64,000 nt of DNA from Methylomonas montana (lineage in GTDB: Bacteria; Pseudomonadota; Gammaproteobacteria; Methylococcales; Methylomonadaceae). Each line of letters begins with the position of its first letter. The stretch's first letter is position 1. The stretch spans positions 2,976,001 to 3,040,000 of the forward strand of contig NZ_CP129884.1 of the NCBI RefSeq assembly GCF_030490285.1, given 5' to 3'. The translations under genes and the position numbers were made by a program. Shown here piece by piece: positions 27,359 to 36,777 of this stretch. The notes under the pieces are model-generated. The model was not told the origin of the DNA. It was given only the letters and a program-made list of their open reading frames with translations, and did not search any database.

Positions 27359-29128
27359 ATGTCTGATCGCCGCCCTCCCGTTCTGGGCTTTGCCGCCCCC
27401 AGCGGCACTGGCAAAACCAGCCTACTGACTAAACTTATCCCCATACTTAAAGATCAAGGTCTGAGAATCGGCATCATCAAACACAGTCATCACGATTTTG
27501 AAATAGACCAACCGAGCAAAGACAGTTACCGTTTACGCAAGGCCGGCGCCTCACCGGTAATGCTGGTCTCGCCCTACCGGTGCGCGCTGATCAGCGAATT
27601 GCCTGCGGACCGGGAAATCAATCTAGCAGACCAACTCGCCGCATTTCCGTATGACGAGCTGGATTTGATATTGGTGGAAGGCTTCAGACATGAAATATTC
27701 CCAAAGATAGAACTGCATAGACCCAGCTTGGGCAAACCCTTACTCTATCCGGACGACCATGCGATTATTGCCATAGCCAGCGATCAAGCGCTGTCGACAC
27801 CCGCCGCTTTGCCTTGCCTGGATTTAAACAATCCGCATGCCATCGCCGACTTCATCCTTCATACATTTTTGAGCAGCCATCTCGTGACTGATATCTGTTA
27901 TCCCAAGAAAACCGCTTTGTTAAGCGTCGAGCAAGCCTTGACCGAAATTCGCCAGGCCATAGCCCCAATCGCCGAACCGGAAATAATCGACTTGCCGCAA
28001 GCGCTGGGCCGGATACTGGCACAAAACGTCCAATCACCTATCGACATACCACCGCAACGCAACGCGGCCATGGATGGCTACGCATTTGCCTCGGCCGACA
28101 TAAACACGCTACAAGCCTTTGATCTGCAAGTGGTCGGCACTGCCTGGGCCGGTCAACCTTATCTGCAACCGGTTGCGTCCGGCCAATGCGTGCGCATATT
28201 TACCGGCGCCGTCGTCCCCGACTTCGCCGACAGCGTCATCGCTCAAGAACAAGTTATCGTTAACGGCGATATGGTCACGTTCCCAAAAGACTGCCCGCCA
28301 TACAAAAACATTCGCGCCGCCGGTAGTGATGTCGAACGCCATCAGATATTGGTCGCCGCCCCCAAAAAACTCAACGCTTGCGATCTCAGCCTGCTAGCGG
28401 CGGCCGGTATCGCAAAAATCAGCGTGAAAAGAAAGATAAAAATCGGTTTTTTTTCAACCGGCGACGAATTGACTGCGATTGGAGAACCGTTAGCTTACGG
28501 CCAAATCTACGACAGCAACCGTTATCTGCTAGCCGCGTTACTAAGCGATTCGAATCACATCGTCAACGACCTGGGCCTTGTCGGTGACGACCGACAGCAA
28601 CTGGAGCAAATCTTATTAACAGCCTCCCGGCAGCACGACGTACTGCTATCCAGCGGCGGCGCTTCGGTGGGCGATGCGGATTTTGTCGGCGAGACTCTGG
28701 AAAAATGCGGACAGGTCAATTTTTGGAAGCTAGCCATCAAACCGGGTAAACCGTTGGCCTTCGGCAAAATTAACGATTGTTGGTTTTTCGGCCTACCCGG
28801 TAACCCGGTAGCGGTATTAGTGACCTACCACAAATTCGTCAAACCGGGGCTTGCCCAGTTGGCCGGTTGCCCACATGCCGATGCCTTGCAATTGCAAGCT
28901 CGTTGCGACAGCCCGCTTAGAAAGTCGCCGGGGCGCCAAGAATATCAGCGCGGCATCCTCAGCCAATCCGCCGACGGCGAGTTGGTGGTCAAACTGGCCG
29001 GCCAACAAGACTCGCACCAACTCAAGGTCGCCAGCATCGCCAACTGTTTTATTGTTTTGGACGCCGATTGTGCAGGCGTCTCGCCCGGAGAGAGCGTGAC
29101 GGTAGAACCTTTCGATATTTTGATCTAA
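27359..29128 (+). CDS. MobB-MoeA fusion for molybdenum cofactor biosynthesis
   Basis: A 589-residue bifunctional protein. Residues about 1-165 are MobB-like, with P-loop FAAPSGTGKTSLLTKL and the IKHSHHDFEIDQPSKDSYR segment. From about residue 185 it is MoeA: PPQRNAAMDGYAFASADI, IFTGAVVPDFADSVIAQE, FFSTGDELTAIG, SSGGASVGDADFV and KPGKPLAFGKINDCWFFGLP. MoeA inserts molybdate into adenylated molybdopterin; MobB binds GTP and assists guanylylation by MobA. Cells usually encode the two separately, so fusion channels insertion and maturation. Divergent from the J-domain gene. Confidence 0.93.
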   Translation: MSDRRPPVLGFAAPSGTGKTSLLTKLIPILKDQGLRIGIIKHSHHDFEIDQPSKDSYRLRKAGASPVMLVSPYRCALISELPADREINLADQLAAFPYDELDLILVEGFRHEIFPKIELHRPSLGKPLLYPDDHAIIAIASDQALSTPAALPCLDLNNPHAIADFILHTFLSSHLVTDICYPKKTALLSVEQALTEIRQAIAPIAEPEIIDLPQALGRILAQNVQSPIDIPPQRNAAMDGYAFASADINTLQAFDLQVVGTAWAGQPYLQPVASGQCVRIFTGAVVPDFADSVIAQEQVIVNGDMVTFPKDCPPYKNIRAAGSDVERHQILVAAPKKLNACDLSLLAAAGIAKISVKRKIKIGFFSTGDELTAIGEPLAYGQIYDSNRYLLAALLSDSNHIVNDLGLVGDDRQQLEQILLTASRQHDVLLSSGGASVGDADFVGETLEKCGQVNFWKLAIKPGKPLAFGKINDCWFFGLPGNPVAVLVTYHKFVKPGLAQLAGCPHADALQLQARCDSPLRKSPGRQEYQRGILSQSADGELVVKLAGQQDSHQLKVASIANCFIVLDADCAGVSPGESVTVEPFDILI

Positions 29129-29203
29129 CTAGCGCCGCATTCAACCCAAGCAAACATCGGATGGAAAACTCGTCTTTTTGCTTGGGCGGTTGACACTCAC
29201 TGC

Positions 29204-29935
29204 TCAGCTCGCTGCCGCGAGCGCTAAATCGCCCAAATAACCATGTTTTCTGGCCAAATACTCGTCGACGAAGGCTTGCATCGGCTCAGCCTCGTATTCG
29301 CGCAGGCCGCTCACAGCCAATTTTTTAAATCCGGAACCAACCACTTCCTCGCCGCATTTGATTTGAAAATAGAGATAAGCGGTCGCGCGTTTGCCGTTCA
29401 CTTCCATTTTCGGTTCCAGCATTTCCAAGCGCGGCTCGTGAAAATCCATCCGATTCAGACTCAAGGTCATGCTTTCGTATATCACCAGCGGCCGGTCGAT
29501 GTTGAACATCACTTGTTCCTTGGCCAATAAGGGCACCAATACATAGGGAAAGTTTTGCCCGGAAAACGCCACGTAATCGCGAATCAAGGCCTCGATCAGA
29601 GCCGGATCGCGAATCACCTCACCAGAGCGCTCAATTTGCAGATAGGTTTTGCCTTGGTTATCGGTCACATCGATCCGTTCGGCGTCGCTATCCGGGAAAT
29701 TCAACAACACGCCGTGCCCAACCATCCCGGAAAAGATGAAATGCATGTTCCGGCTCAGCCCATATTTATCCAGTACCAAGGAAAACAACAGATCGCCGGG
29801 CACGCAAAAGCGTTTGGCGTCTTCGTCGTGCAAGGGATTGAAATCGTGCGCCACTTCCTTGGCAAACATGCTGGCCTGTGCGGCGCTAATAGCGATGCCG
29901 CCACCTTGAAGATCATAAAACTCTTTTAAAAACAT
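29204..29935 (-). CDS. DUF3581 family protein
   Basis: About 243 residues from ATG at 29935 (MFLKEFYDLQGGGIAISAAQ). The long upstream extension in the same frame has no similarity and overlaps the rhodanese gene. The N-terminal AKEVAHDFNPLHDEDAKRFCVPGDLLFSLV (key residues DFNP and HD) resembles a hotdog-fold MaoC-like motif, which is the hallmark of this conserved gammaproteobacterial family. Function unknown. It follows the rhodanese gene by about 17 bp on the same strand. Confidence 0.82.
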   Translation of the reverse strand: MFLKEFYDLQGGGIAISAAQASMFAKEVAHDFNPLHDEDAKRFCVPGDLLFSLVLDKYGLSRNMHFIFSGMVGHGVLLNFPDSDAERIDVTDNQGKTYLQIERSGEVIRDPALIEALIRDYVAFSGQNFPYVLVPLLAKEQVMFNIDRPLVIYESMTLSLNRMDFHEPRLEMLEPKMEVNGKRATAYLYFQIKCGEEVVGSGFKKLAVSGLREYEAEPMQAFVDEYLARKHGYLGDLALAAAS

Positions 29936-29952
29936 AGATTTATTTATTTTTA

Positions 29953-30276
29953 TTAATAGCGTGGAACGGAAGAATCGCACAGCGCGGACCAAGCATCGAT
30001 GCCGCCTTTCAGATTGAACAACCGTTGAAACCCGGAATGTTGCAAAAAATGGCAGGCCTGCTGGCTGCGCATGCCGTGGTGACAAATCACCACCACATCT
30101 TGATCGGCAGGCACTTCGCCGATGCGCGACGGCAGTTGTTGCAACGGAATTAATACACTGCCGGCGATTTGCGCATAAGCAAATTCATGAGGCTCTCTGA
30201 CGTCCAGCAAAAACACTGACGGAGCGTCCTGTATGTGTTGCTGTAATTGTTGCGGTGTATATTGGCTTATTGGCAT
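29953..30276 (-). CDS. Single-domain rhodanese sulfurtransferase
   Basis: A 107-residue rhodanese domain. FLLDVREPHEFAYAQIAGSV is the CH2A region, and the active-site loop VVICHHGMRSQQA holds the catalytic Cys. FNLKGGIDAWS ends the fold. Such GlpE/PspE-like proteins transfer sulfane sulfur from thiosulfate or persulfides to acceptors. It overlaps the upstream aminotransferase by 10 bp. Confidence 0.92.
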   Translation of the reverse strand: MPISQYTPQQLQQHIQDAPSVFLLDVREPHEFAYAQIAGSVLIPLQQLPSRIGEVPADQDVVVICHHGMRSQQACHFLQHSGFQRLFNLKGGIDAWSALCDSSVPRY

Positions 30277-31430
30277 ATAAATCTTTCCAGTCTTTTTAGC
30301 GCGGCGGCCATTCTATCGATTGAGGCGGTATATGCAAATCGAATATGTTGGTTGGCACGATACCGGCCAAAGTCCTTACCCGGCGTTACCGCCACCCCTT
30401 CTTGTTCCAGCAATTGTTTAGCAAACTCGAAACTGTCCTGAGTAAAAGCACTACAGTCGGCGTAAATATAAAACGCGCCCTGCGGTTTGCAGGCAATTTT
30501 AAAACCCAACTTCAACAGGTTCTCGTATAAAAAATCCCGGCGTTTTTCAAACTCGTCGCGGCGTCTACGCAACTCGGCCATGTTTTCCGGGCTGAACGAC
30601 GCCAGCGCGGCATATTGGGAATGGGTCGGCGTAGAAATAAAAATGTTTTGCGCCAATTTTTCGACCGCATCGATAAAATCTTCCGGCACCACTAGCCAAC
30701 CGATGCGCCAACCGGTCATGCCAAAAAATTTCGAAAAACTGTTGATCACGAATACATCGTCGCTGTATTCCAGCGCGCTGCTCACCGACTCGCCGTAAAC
30801 CAAGCCGTGATAAATCTCATCGGAGTAAAAACAGCCCCCCAGCGCTTGCGTCTGCCGAACCGCATCGCGCAACCCATCATTGCCGATCACCGTGCCAGTG
30901 GGATTGGAGGGCGATGCGATCAATACGCCTTTACTAGCCGGCTGCCAGTGCTGCCGAATCAGCTCGGCATTCAATTGGTACGCACTGTCTGCCTCGACAT
31001 CGATAAAACGGGTTATGCCGTCGAACAGCTGTACGAAGTTATCGTTGCACGGATAGCAGGGATCGGCCATCAAGATTTGCTCGCCCGGATTCAGGCTGAT
31101 GCCAAACGCCAGCAAAAACGCGCCTGAAGCGCCGGGCGTGATAAATACCCGTTTCGGGTCCAGCTTAACGCCGTATTGCGTTTGGTAATAATCGGCAATG
31201 CTGCGCCGCAATTCCGGCAATCCGGCTGCAGCGGTATATTTCACTTCGCCGCCCTGCATAAAAGCCTGACCGGCCTCCAATACTGCTTGCGGGGTGGCAA
31301 AATCCGGCTCGCCGATTTCCATGTGAATGATGTCGCGACCTTGCTGCTCAAGTTGCTTTGCGCGTTGTAATAATTCCATCACATAAAATGAGCTGATGCC
31401 GCGCATCCGCTCGGCGACGTGTTGTTTCAT
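30267..31430 (-). CDS. Class I PLP-dependent aminotransferase
   Basis: A 387-residue fold-type I aminotransferase. Key segments: MEIGEPDFATPQAVLEAG, ITPGASGAFLLAFGISL, SPSNPTGTVIG, FYSDEIYHGLVYGE and the PLP-lysine region INSFSKFFGMTGWRIGW. The Arg that binds the substrate carboxylate is in NQHIRFAYTA. It is closest to AspC/alanine-aminotransferase-like enzymes, but the donor cannot be fixed from sequence alone. Overlaps the rhodanese gene. Confidence 0.93.
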   Translation of the reverse strand: MKQHVAERMRGISSFYVMELLQRAKQLEQQGRDIIHMEIGEPDFATPQAVLEAGQAFMQGGEVKYTAAAGLPELRRSIADYYQTQYGVKLDPKRVFITPGASGAFLLAFGISLNPGEQILMADPCYPCNDNFVQLFDGITRFIDVEADSAYQLNAELIRQHWQPASKGVLIASPSNPTGTVIGNDGLRDAVRQTQALGGCFYSDEIYHGLVYGESVSSALEYSDDVFVINSFSKFFGMTGWRIGWLVVPEDFIDAVEKLAQNIFISTPTHSQYAALASFSPENMAELRRRRDEFEKRRDFLYENLLKLGFKIACKPQGAFYIYADCSAFTQDSFEFAKQLLEQEGVAVTPGKDFGRYRANQHIRFAYTASIDRMAAALKRLERFICQ

Positions 31431-31540
31431 GCCAAAATTCCGTTAGTCTTAAGCGTCCGCATCATAACAAACTTCTTGCTTGCCCCCTGCTATTCTGTTA
31501 AAAAGCCCCGATTTTTTTACAGACCGTCAGGAGTCATTGG

Positions 31541-31972
31541 ATGAACAATTCTAACCCTGCCGCATCGGAATTTACTTTTAAGCCTTATGAAGAAAAAGAA
31601 GGCGAAGAGTACATGAACGAGGCGCAGTTGAGCCATTTTTCCGCCATTTTAAACAAATGGAAATCCGAGTTAATGATGGAAGTGGATCGTACCGTCCACC
31701 ACATGCAGGACGAAGCGGCCAACTTTCCGGATCCCAACGATCGGGCTACGCAGGAATCGGAGTTCAGTCTGGAACTGCGTACTCGCGATCGCGAACGCAA
31801 ATTGATTAAAAAAATCGACGAGTCCTTAAAGGAAATCGAGTCCGGCAACTACGGTTTTTGCGAAACTTGCGGCATCGAGATCGGCATCCGTCGTCTGGAA
31901 GCGCGCCCGACCGCGACCCTGTGCATCGATTGCAAAACACTCGATGAAATCAGGGAAAAACAATTGGGTTAA
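31541..31972 (+). CDS. dksA: RNA polymerase-binding transcription factor DksA
   Basis: DksA binds the secondary channel of RNA polymerase and works with ppGpp in the stringent response. At 143 residues it matches E. coli DksA closely: [51 protein letters not shown], the zinc finger [20 protein letters not shown] and LCIDCKTL. The Asp pair of the coiled-coil tip (DPNDR) is present. AGGAG lies before the ATG. gluQ follows, as in E. coli. Confidence 0.97.
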   Translation: MNNSNPAASEFTFKPYEEKEGEEYMNEAQLSHFSAILNKWKSELMMEVDRTVHHMQDEAANFPDPNDRATQESEFSLELRTRDRERKLIKKIDESLKEIESGNYGFCETCGIEIGIRRLEARPTATLCIDCKTLDEIREKQLG

Positions 31973-32868
31973 CTCTGCCCCACTCGACTCCGTATATCGG
32001 CCGGTTCGCGCCTTCGCCTACCGGCCCGCTTCATCTCGGCTCCCTATACACGGCGCTGGCCAGTTATTTGGATGCCCGTCATCATCAAGGGCTTTGGTTG
32101 CTGCGTATCGACGATCTCGATACACCGCGCAATATGCCTGGGGCAACTGACAAAATCTTAGATTGCTTGCAAAGATTCGGGCTGCATTGGGACGGCGAGG
32201 TAGATTACCAAAGCCGGCATCTTGACGAATATGAAAAAGCCGTCGCGGTATTACAAAATGAGCAGCAGCTTTATCCGTGCACTTGCAGCCGTCGTTTGCT
32301 GGCCAATGCGCCGCTGATCTATCCGGGCTACTGCCGCGATAAACATCCTGCGACCAATAGTCCGCACGCCTTACGCGTCAAAACGGCCGATGCGCCAGTC
32401 GCTTTTGTCGATGCCTTGCAAGGTGAAATCAGTGAAAACCTGGCGACGCAACATGGCGATTTCATCGTCAAGCGGAAGGACGGCATCTTTGCCTACCAAA
32501 TGGCGGTAGTCGTCGACGATTATCGGCAAGGCATTACCCATGTGGTACGCGGATACGACTTGCTGGATTCGACGCCTAAGCAATTGTATTTGCAAAGTCT
32601 ATTGAGTCATCCGTCGCCAAGTTATATGCATATACCGCTGATTGTCGACCGAGACGGCAATAAGCTCAGCAAACAAACCCGCGCCGAAGCGGTAAATACC
32701 GCACTAGCCGGACCAACCTTGTTTCTGCTGCTAACCTTACTCGAACAAAATCCGCCGCTCGATTTGCGGCTGGCCCCTATCGACAGTATTCTGGAATGGG
32801 CTATAGCGCATTGGCAAGTCGAGCGATTGGCAAAAATCCAAACCGTTTCAGACCTAAAACATCACTAA
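31963..32868 (+). CDS. gluQ: Glutamyl-queuosine tRNA(Asp) synthetase, non-canonical start
   Basis: GluQRS charges glutamate onto queuosine in tRNA-Asp. The essential HIGH-like segment [20 protein letters not shown] is encoded at about 31999-32058, then RIDDLDTPR, the zinc ligands CTC/CRD ([23 protein letters not shown]) and KLSKQTR. The first ATG, GTG or TTG in frame is TTG at 32068, which would remove the HIGH motif and the fold's first strand. The frame opens at 31948. ATT at 31963 (AGGGA about 7 bp upstream, overlapping the dksA end) or CTG at 31975 are the plausible starts. Coupled to dksA. Confidence 0.9.
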   Translation: MGLTLPHSTPYIGRFAPSPTGPLHLGSLYTALASYLDARHHQGLWLLRIDDLDTPRNMPGATDKILDCLQRFGLHWDGEVDYQSRHLDEYEKAVAVLQNEQQLYPCTCSRRLLANAPLIYPGYCRDKHPATNSPHALRVKTADAPVAFVDALQGEISENLATQHGDFIVKRKDGIFAYQMAVVVDDYRQGITHVVRGYDLLDSTPKQLYLQSLLSHPSPSYMHIPLIVDRDGNKLSKQTRAEAVNTALAGPTLFLLLTLLEQNPPLDLRLAPIDSILEWAIAHWQVERLAKIQTVSDLKHH

Positions 32869-32894
32869 TAACGTTCAAAGAAGGAGGTTACGTT

Positions 32895-34835
32895 ATGTCA
32901 GATCAAAAAATCTATCCGGTCAACCCGATCATCGCCGGTAACGCGCATATTGACGCCGATACTTATCAACGCCTCTACCGGCAGTCGATAGACGATCCGG
33001 AGACTTTTTGGTCCGAACAGGCGACGCGGTTTTTAGACTGGCATCAGCCCTGGCAGCAGCTGATGCAATACGATTATCCAAAAGGCGAAATCCACTGGTT
33101 TAAGGGTGGCAAACTCAACGTCACCGTCAATTGTCTGGATCGTCACCTCGAAAAACGCGGCGAGCAGGTGGCCATCATCTGGGAAGGCGACGATCCGGCC
33201 CATCAGAAAACGCTGACCTATCGGGAACTGCATCACCAAGTCTGCCAATTTGCCAATGTGTTAAAAGCCAACGGCGTGGAGAAAGGCGATAGAGTCTGCA
33301 TCTATCTACCGATGATCGCCGAAGCCGCCGTGGTGATCCTGGCTTGCGCCCGGATCGGCGCGGTGCATTCCATTGTGTTCGGCGGATTCTCGGCGGATGC
33401 ATTGCGCGACCGGATTATCGACGCCGATTGCCGGCTGTTGATCTGCGCCGACGAAAGTTATCGCGGCGGCAAGCTGGTTCATTCCAAGCTGAATGCCGAC
33501 AAAGCCGTCAAGCAATGCCCCAATTTAACGACCCTCATCGTCATCAAGCACACCGGCCACGAAATCCCGTGGACTGAAGGTCGCGACATTTGCTATCACG
33601 AAGCCATGCAAACCGCGTCGGCCGACTGCGAACCGGTGATGGTTGACGCCGAAGATCCGCTGTTCATCCTGTATACCTCCGGCTCCACCGGCCAACCGAA
33701 AGGCGTGCTGCATACCACAGGCGGTTATTTGCTGTATGCGGCGATGACGCATAAATATATCTTCGATTATCAAGAGGGCGATATTTACTGGTGCACCGCC
33801 GACATCGGCTGGATTACCGGCCATTCCTACGTGCTGTACGGACCGTTATGCAACGGTGCCACCAGTTTGATGTTCGAGGGCGTACCGACTCATCCGCACC
33901 CCGATCGTTTCTGGCAAGTCATCGACAAACATCAGGTCAATATTTTTTACACCGCGCCGACCGCGATTCGCGCACTGATGGCACAGGGCGACGAATTCGT
34001 TACCCGCACCAAACGCAGCTCTTTACGCATCCTGGGTAGCGTTGGCGAGCCGATTAACCCTGAGGCCTGGGAATGGTACTACCAAGTAGTCGGCAGCAAA
34101 CGTTGCCCACTGGTGGACACCTGGTGGCAAACCGAAACCGGCGGCATTCTGATCACGCCCCTGCCCGGCGCCACCGCGTTAAAACCCGGCTCGGCGACAC
34201 TGCCGTTCTTTGGCATCAAACCCGCTCTACTCGATCAGGATGGCAATGTCCTGGAAGGCGAAGCGGAAGGCATTTTAGTGCTGACCTATCCCTGGCCCGG
34301 CCAGGCCCGCACTATTTATGGCGACCATCAACGTTTCGTCGATACTTACTTCAGCAAATTCCCCGGCTATTACTTAGCCGGCGACGGCGCCCGCCGCGAC
34401 AAAGACGGTTATTACTGGATTACCGGTCGGATCGACGATGTACTGAACGTTTGCGGCCATCGTTTGGGCACCGCCGAAATCGAAAGCGCGCTGGTGCTGC
34501 ACGATCTGGTGGCCGAAGCCGCCGTGGTCGGTTTCCCACATCCGATCAAGGGCCAGGGGATTTACGCTTATGTGACCTTAAACGTCGGCATCGAGGGCAA
34601 CAGTAGTCTGAAAGGCGAATTAAAAGACTTGGTCAGAGAAGAAATCAGCGCTATCGCGCTGCCCGATCTGATTCAGTGGGCGCCCGGCTTGCCGAAGACT
34701 CGTTCCGGCAAAATCATGCGCCGCATCCTGCGCAAAATCGCCGCCAACGAATTCCACGATCTCGGGGATACTTCGACGCTTGCCGATCCATCGGTAGTTG
34801 AGCAATTAATCGCCAATCGCTTGAAACTACCTTAA
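32895..34835 (+). CDS. acs: Acetyl-CoA synthetase
   Basis: Activates acetate through acetyl-AMP to acetyl-CoA. It is 646 residues from ATG at 32895, preceded by a strong AAAGGAGG; an upstream in-frame extension overlaps gluQ and is not used. The adenylate-forming core [23 protein letters not shown], the hinge region [16 protein letters not shown] and the acetylatable Lys in [10 protein letters not shown] are all present. It follows gluQ by about 26 bp, and the EamA gene starts 2 bp after its stop. Confidence 0.96.
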   Translation: MSDQKIYPVNPIIAGNAHIDADTYQRLYRQSIDDPETFWSEQATRFLDWHQPWQQLMQYDYPKGEIHWFKGGKLNVTVNCLDRHLEKRGEQVAIIWEGDDPAHQKTLTYRELHHQVCQFANVLKANGVEKGDRVCIYLPMIAEAAVVILACARIGAVHSIVFGGFSADALRDRIIDADCRLLICADESYRGGKLVHSKLNADKAVKQCPNLTTLIVIKHTGHEIPWTEGRDICYHEAMQTASADCEPVMVDAEDPLFILYTSGSTGQPKGVLHTTGGYLLYAAMTHKYIFDYQEGDIYWCTADIGWITGHSYVLYGPLCNGATSLMFEGVPTHPHPDRFWQVIDKHQVNIFYTAPTAIRALMAQGDEFVTRTKRSSLRILGSVGEPINPEAWEWYYQVVGSKRCPLVDTWWQTETGGILITPLPGATALKPGSATLPFFGIKPALLDQDGNVLEGEAEGILVLTYPWPGQARTIYGDHQRFVDTYFSKFPGYYLAGDGARRDKDGYYWITGRIDDVLNVCGHRLGTAEIESALVLHDLVAEAAVVGFPHPIKGQGIYAYVTLNVGIEGNSSLKGELKDLVREEISAIALPDLIQWAPGLPKTRSGKIMRRILRKIAANEFHDLGDTSTLADPSVVEQLIANRLKLP

Positions 34836-34836
34836 G

Positions 34837-35748
34837 GTGAAAACTCGGCTGGCTTTAGCCTATATCAGCGTAGTACTGGTCTGGACCACCACGCCGTTGG
34901 CGATCAAATGGAGCAGCAACGGCGTCAGTTTCGTGTTCGGCGCAACGGCGCGGATGACCACGGGCTTGGTTTGTCTGCTGTTGCTATTGCTGCTGATACG
35001 CCGGCCACTGCCCTGGCATCGCGCCGCGTTGTTAACCTACTTGGCGGTTGCAGTGCAGCTCTATGGCAGTATGCTGGTCACTTATTGGTCGGCACAGTTC
35101 GTACCTTCCGGCTGGATTTCGGTGATTTTCGGCTTAAGCCCTTTCATGACAGCCTTCATGGCGGCAGCCTATTTGAAAGAACGCAGCCTGGGTTGGGGTA
35201 AATTAATCGCCTACAGCTTGGGCGTTGGCGGATTAGTCGTGATGTTCAGCTCGGCTTTGGAATTGGACGAGCTGGCTTTACAAGGCGTGATAGGCGTGCT
35301 GGTCGCCACCTTTATCCACGCGGCCAGCGCGGTGTGGGTCAAACAGATTCAGGCTGGCCTATCGGCCCTGCAGTTAGTAACCGGTGGATTGTTGGTAGCG
35401 GTGCCCTTGTATTTCTGCACCTGGTATTGGCTGGACGACGGCGCGTTACCGACCAATATTCCGCCGCAAACTTTGTATTCGATCATCTACCTGGGCGTGA
35501 TTGCCACGACGCTAGGCTTTGCTTTGTATTATTTCGTATTGAACAATATGCAAGCGACCAATGTGGCCATGATGAATCTGATGACACCGGTAATGTCCTT
35601 GTTGCTGGGCTATAGCGTCAACCATGAACCGTTGACGGTAAAAACCATATTAGGCACTGCGCTGATTATGTGCGCGTTGTTGATTTACGAGATCGTCAAT
35701 CGCCGGCAACAACGGAATGGCGTTAATCGTCGCCATTCCGTTGTCTAG
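34837..35748 (+). CDS. EamA-family (DMT) transporter
   Basis: A 303-residue inner-membrane protein, mostly hydrophobic, with two EamA repeats and about ten segments. GTG start one base after the acs stop suggests translational coupling. Probably exports a small metabolite; substrate unknown. Its last codons encode an inverted repeat that also looks like a terminator. Confidence 0.88.
   Translation: MKTRLALAYISVVLVWTTTPLAIKWSSNGVSFVFGATARMTTGLVCLLLLLLLIRRPLPWHRAALLTYLAVAVQLYGSMLVTYWSAQFVPSGWISVIFGLSPFMTAFMAAAYLKERSLGWGKLIAYSLGVGGLVVMFSSALELDELALQGVIGVLVATFIHAASAVWVKQIQAGLSALQLVTGGLLVAVPLYFCTWYWLDDGALPTNIPPQTLYSIIYLGVIATTLGFALYYFVLNNMQATNVAMMNLMTPVMSLLLGYSVNHEPLTVKTILGTALIMCALLIYEIVNRRQQRNGVNRRHSVV
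35710..35743. terminator. Inverted repeat overlapping the EamA 3' end
   Basis: A perfect 13-bp stem (CAACGGAATGGCG with its complement) spans an 8-nt loop within the final codons of the exporter gene, 9 bp from the end of convergent galU. It probably terminates one or both transcripts. Confidence 0.65.
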
Positions 35749-35751
35749 CGC

Positions 35752-36633
35752 TTAAACGCGGTTGACGCGTTGTTTCAGATACGCGGCGAATTCGGATTTG
35801 ATTTCCTGATGCAGCAAACCGTATTCGACGTTGGCCAGCAAGAAACCGAATTTGGAACCGCAATCGTAGCGGTTGCCTTCAAACTCATAAGACAGCACTT
35901 GTTCATCTTTCATCAGCGCGGCGATCGCGTCGGTCAACTGAATCTCGCCGCCGGCACCGCGACCGGTGTTTTCGATTTTTTCGAAGATCGCCGGCGTCAA
36001 AATATAACGGCCCACCACGGCGATATTGGAAGGCGCCACTTCCGGCTTCGGCTTTTCGACGATAGAACTTAATTTACCGATGCGCGGCGCGGTTTCGGTA
36101 TGCTCGACGATACCGTATTTATGGGTTTCCTTGGGATCGACCCGCTCCACGCCCAGAATGCTGCTTTGCTCTTTGTTGAACAGCTCGACCATTTGCTTCA
36201 TGCAACCGCGGCTGCCGTCTTCGATCAAGTCGTCCGGCAGAATCACCGCGAACGGTTCGTTACCGACCACCGGCTTGGCGCAATGCACCGCATGACCCAG
36301 GCCCAACGCCTCGGCTTGACGGACAAACACACAAGAGACGTGTGGCGGTAACAACTCGCGCAGCATTTTCAGCAGCTCGGTTTTACCGCTTTTTTCCAGT
36401 TCTTTTTCCAGTTCGTAGGATTTATCAAAGTGGTCTGGAATAGAATTTTTATTACGGCCGGTCACAAACACCATGGTATCGATGCCGGCGGCAATCGCTT
36501 CTTCCACGGCGTATTGAATCAAGGGTTTATCGACGACGGGCAGCATCTCCTTGGCAACGGCCTTGGTGGCGGGCAAAGAACGGGTTCCCAGGCCGGCAAC
36601 CGGAAATACAGCTTTAGTAATTTTCTGACTCAT
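35752..36633 (-). CDS. galU: UTP-glucose-1-phosphate uridylyltransferase
   Basis: GalU makes UDP-glucose for polysaccharide, LPS and trehalose synthesis. It is 293 residues long, with GLGTRSLPATKAVAKEMLPV as nucleotide-binding loop, LVIDQLPDDLI-like FAVILPDDLIEDG and EFEGNRYDCGSKFGFLLANV near the end. Length and motifs are normal. AAAAGAGTCATT lies upstream of the ATG as a weak ribosome site. Convergent with the EamA gene. Confidence 0.96.
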   Translation of the reverse strand: MSQKITKAVFPVAGLGTRSLPATKAVAKEMLPVVDKPLIQYAVEEAIAAGIDTMVFVTGRNKNSIPDHFDKSYELEKELEKSGKTELLKMLRELLPPHVSCVFVRQAEALGLGHAVHCAKPVVGNEPFAVILPDDLIEDGSRGCMKQMVELFNKEQSSILGVERVDPKETHKYGIVEHTETAPRIGKLSSIVEKPKPEVAPSNIAVVGRYILTPAIFEKIENTGRGAGGEIQLTDAIAALMKDEQVLSYEFEGNRYDCGSKFGFLLANVEYGLLHQEIKSEFAAYLKQRVNRV

Positions 36634-36777
36634 AATGACTCTTTTGGGTTTAGGTTTTATTTTTGACGAACGAATAATGTGTGCCTAACCTTATGGCACT
36701 CTTAATTAACAACAGAAGCGCCTGTATTTTAGGCGATAATGTTGGTTTATTTTCACCTCTCCGCACGAGATATAGCA

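Noticed and set aside
27277..27444. N-terminal extension of the J-domain gene
   Set aside because: Covers the divergent mobB-moeA start and has no similarity; GTG at 27276 precedes the membrane helices.
29936..30085. N-terminal extension of the DUF3581 gene
   Set aside because: Overlaps the rhodanese gene and encodes unrelated residues; the ATG at 29935 fits the family.
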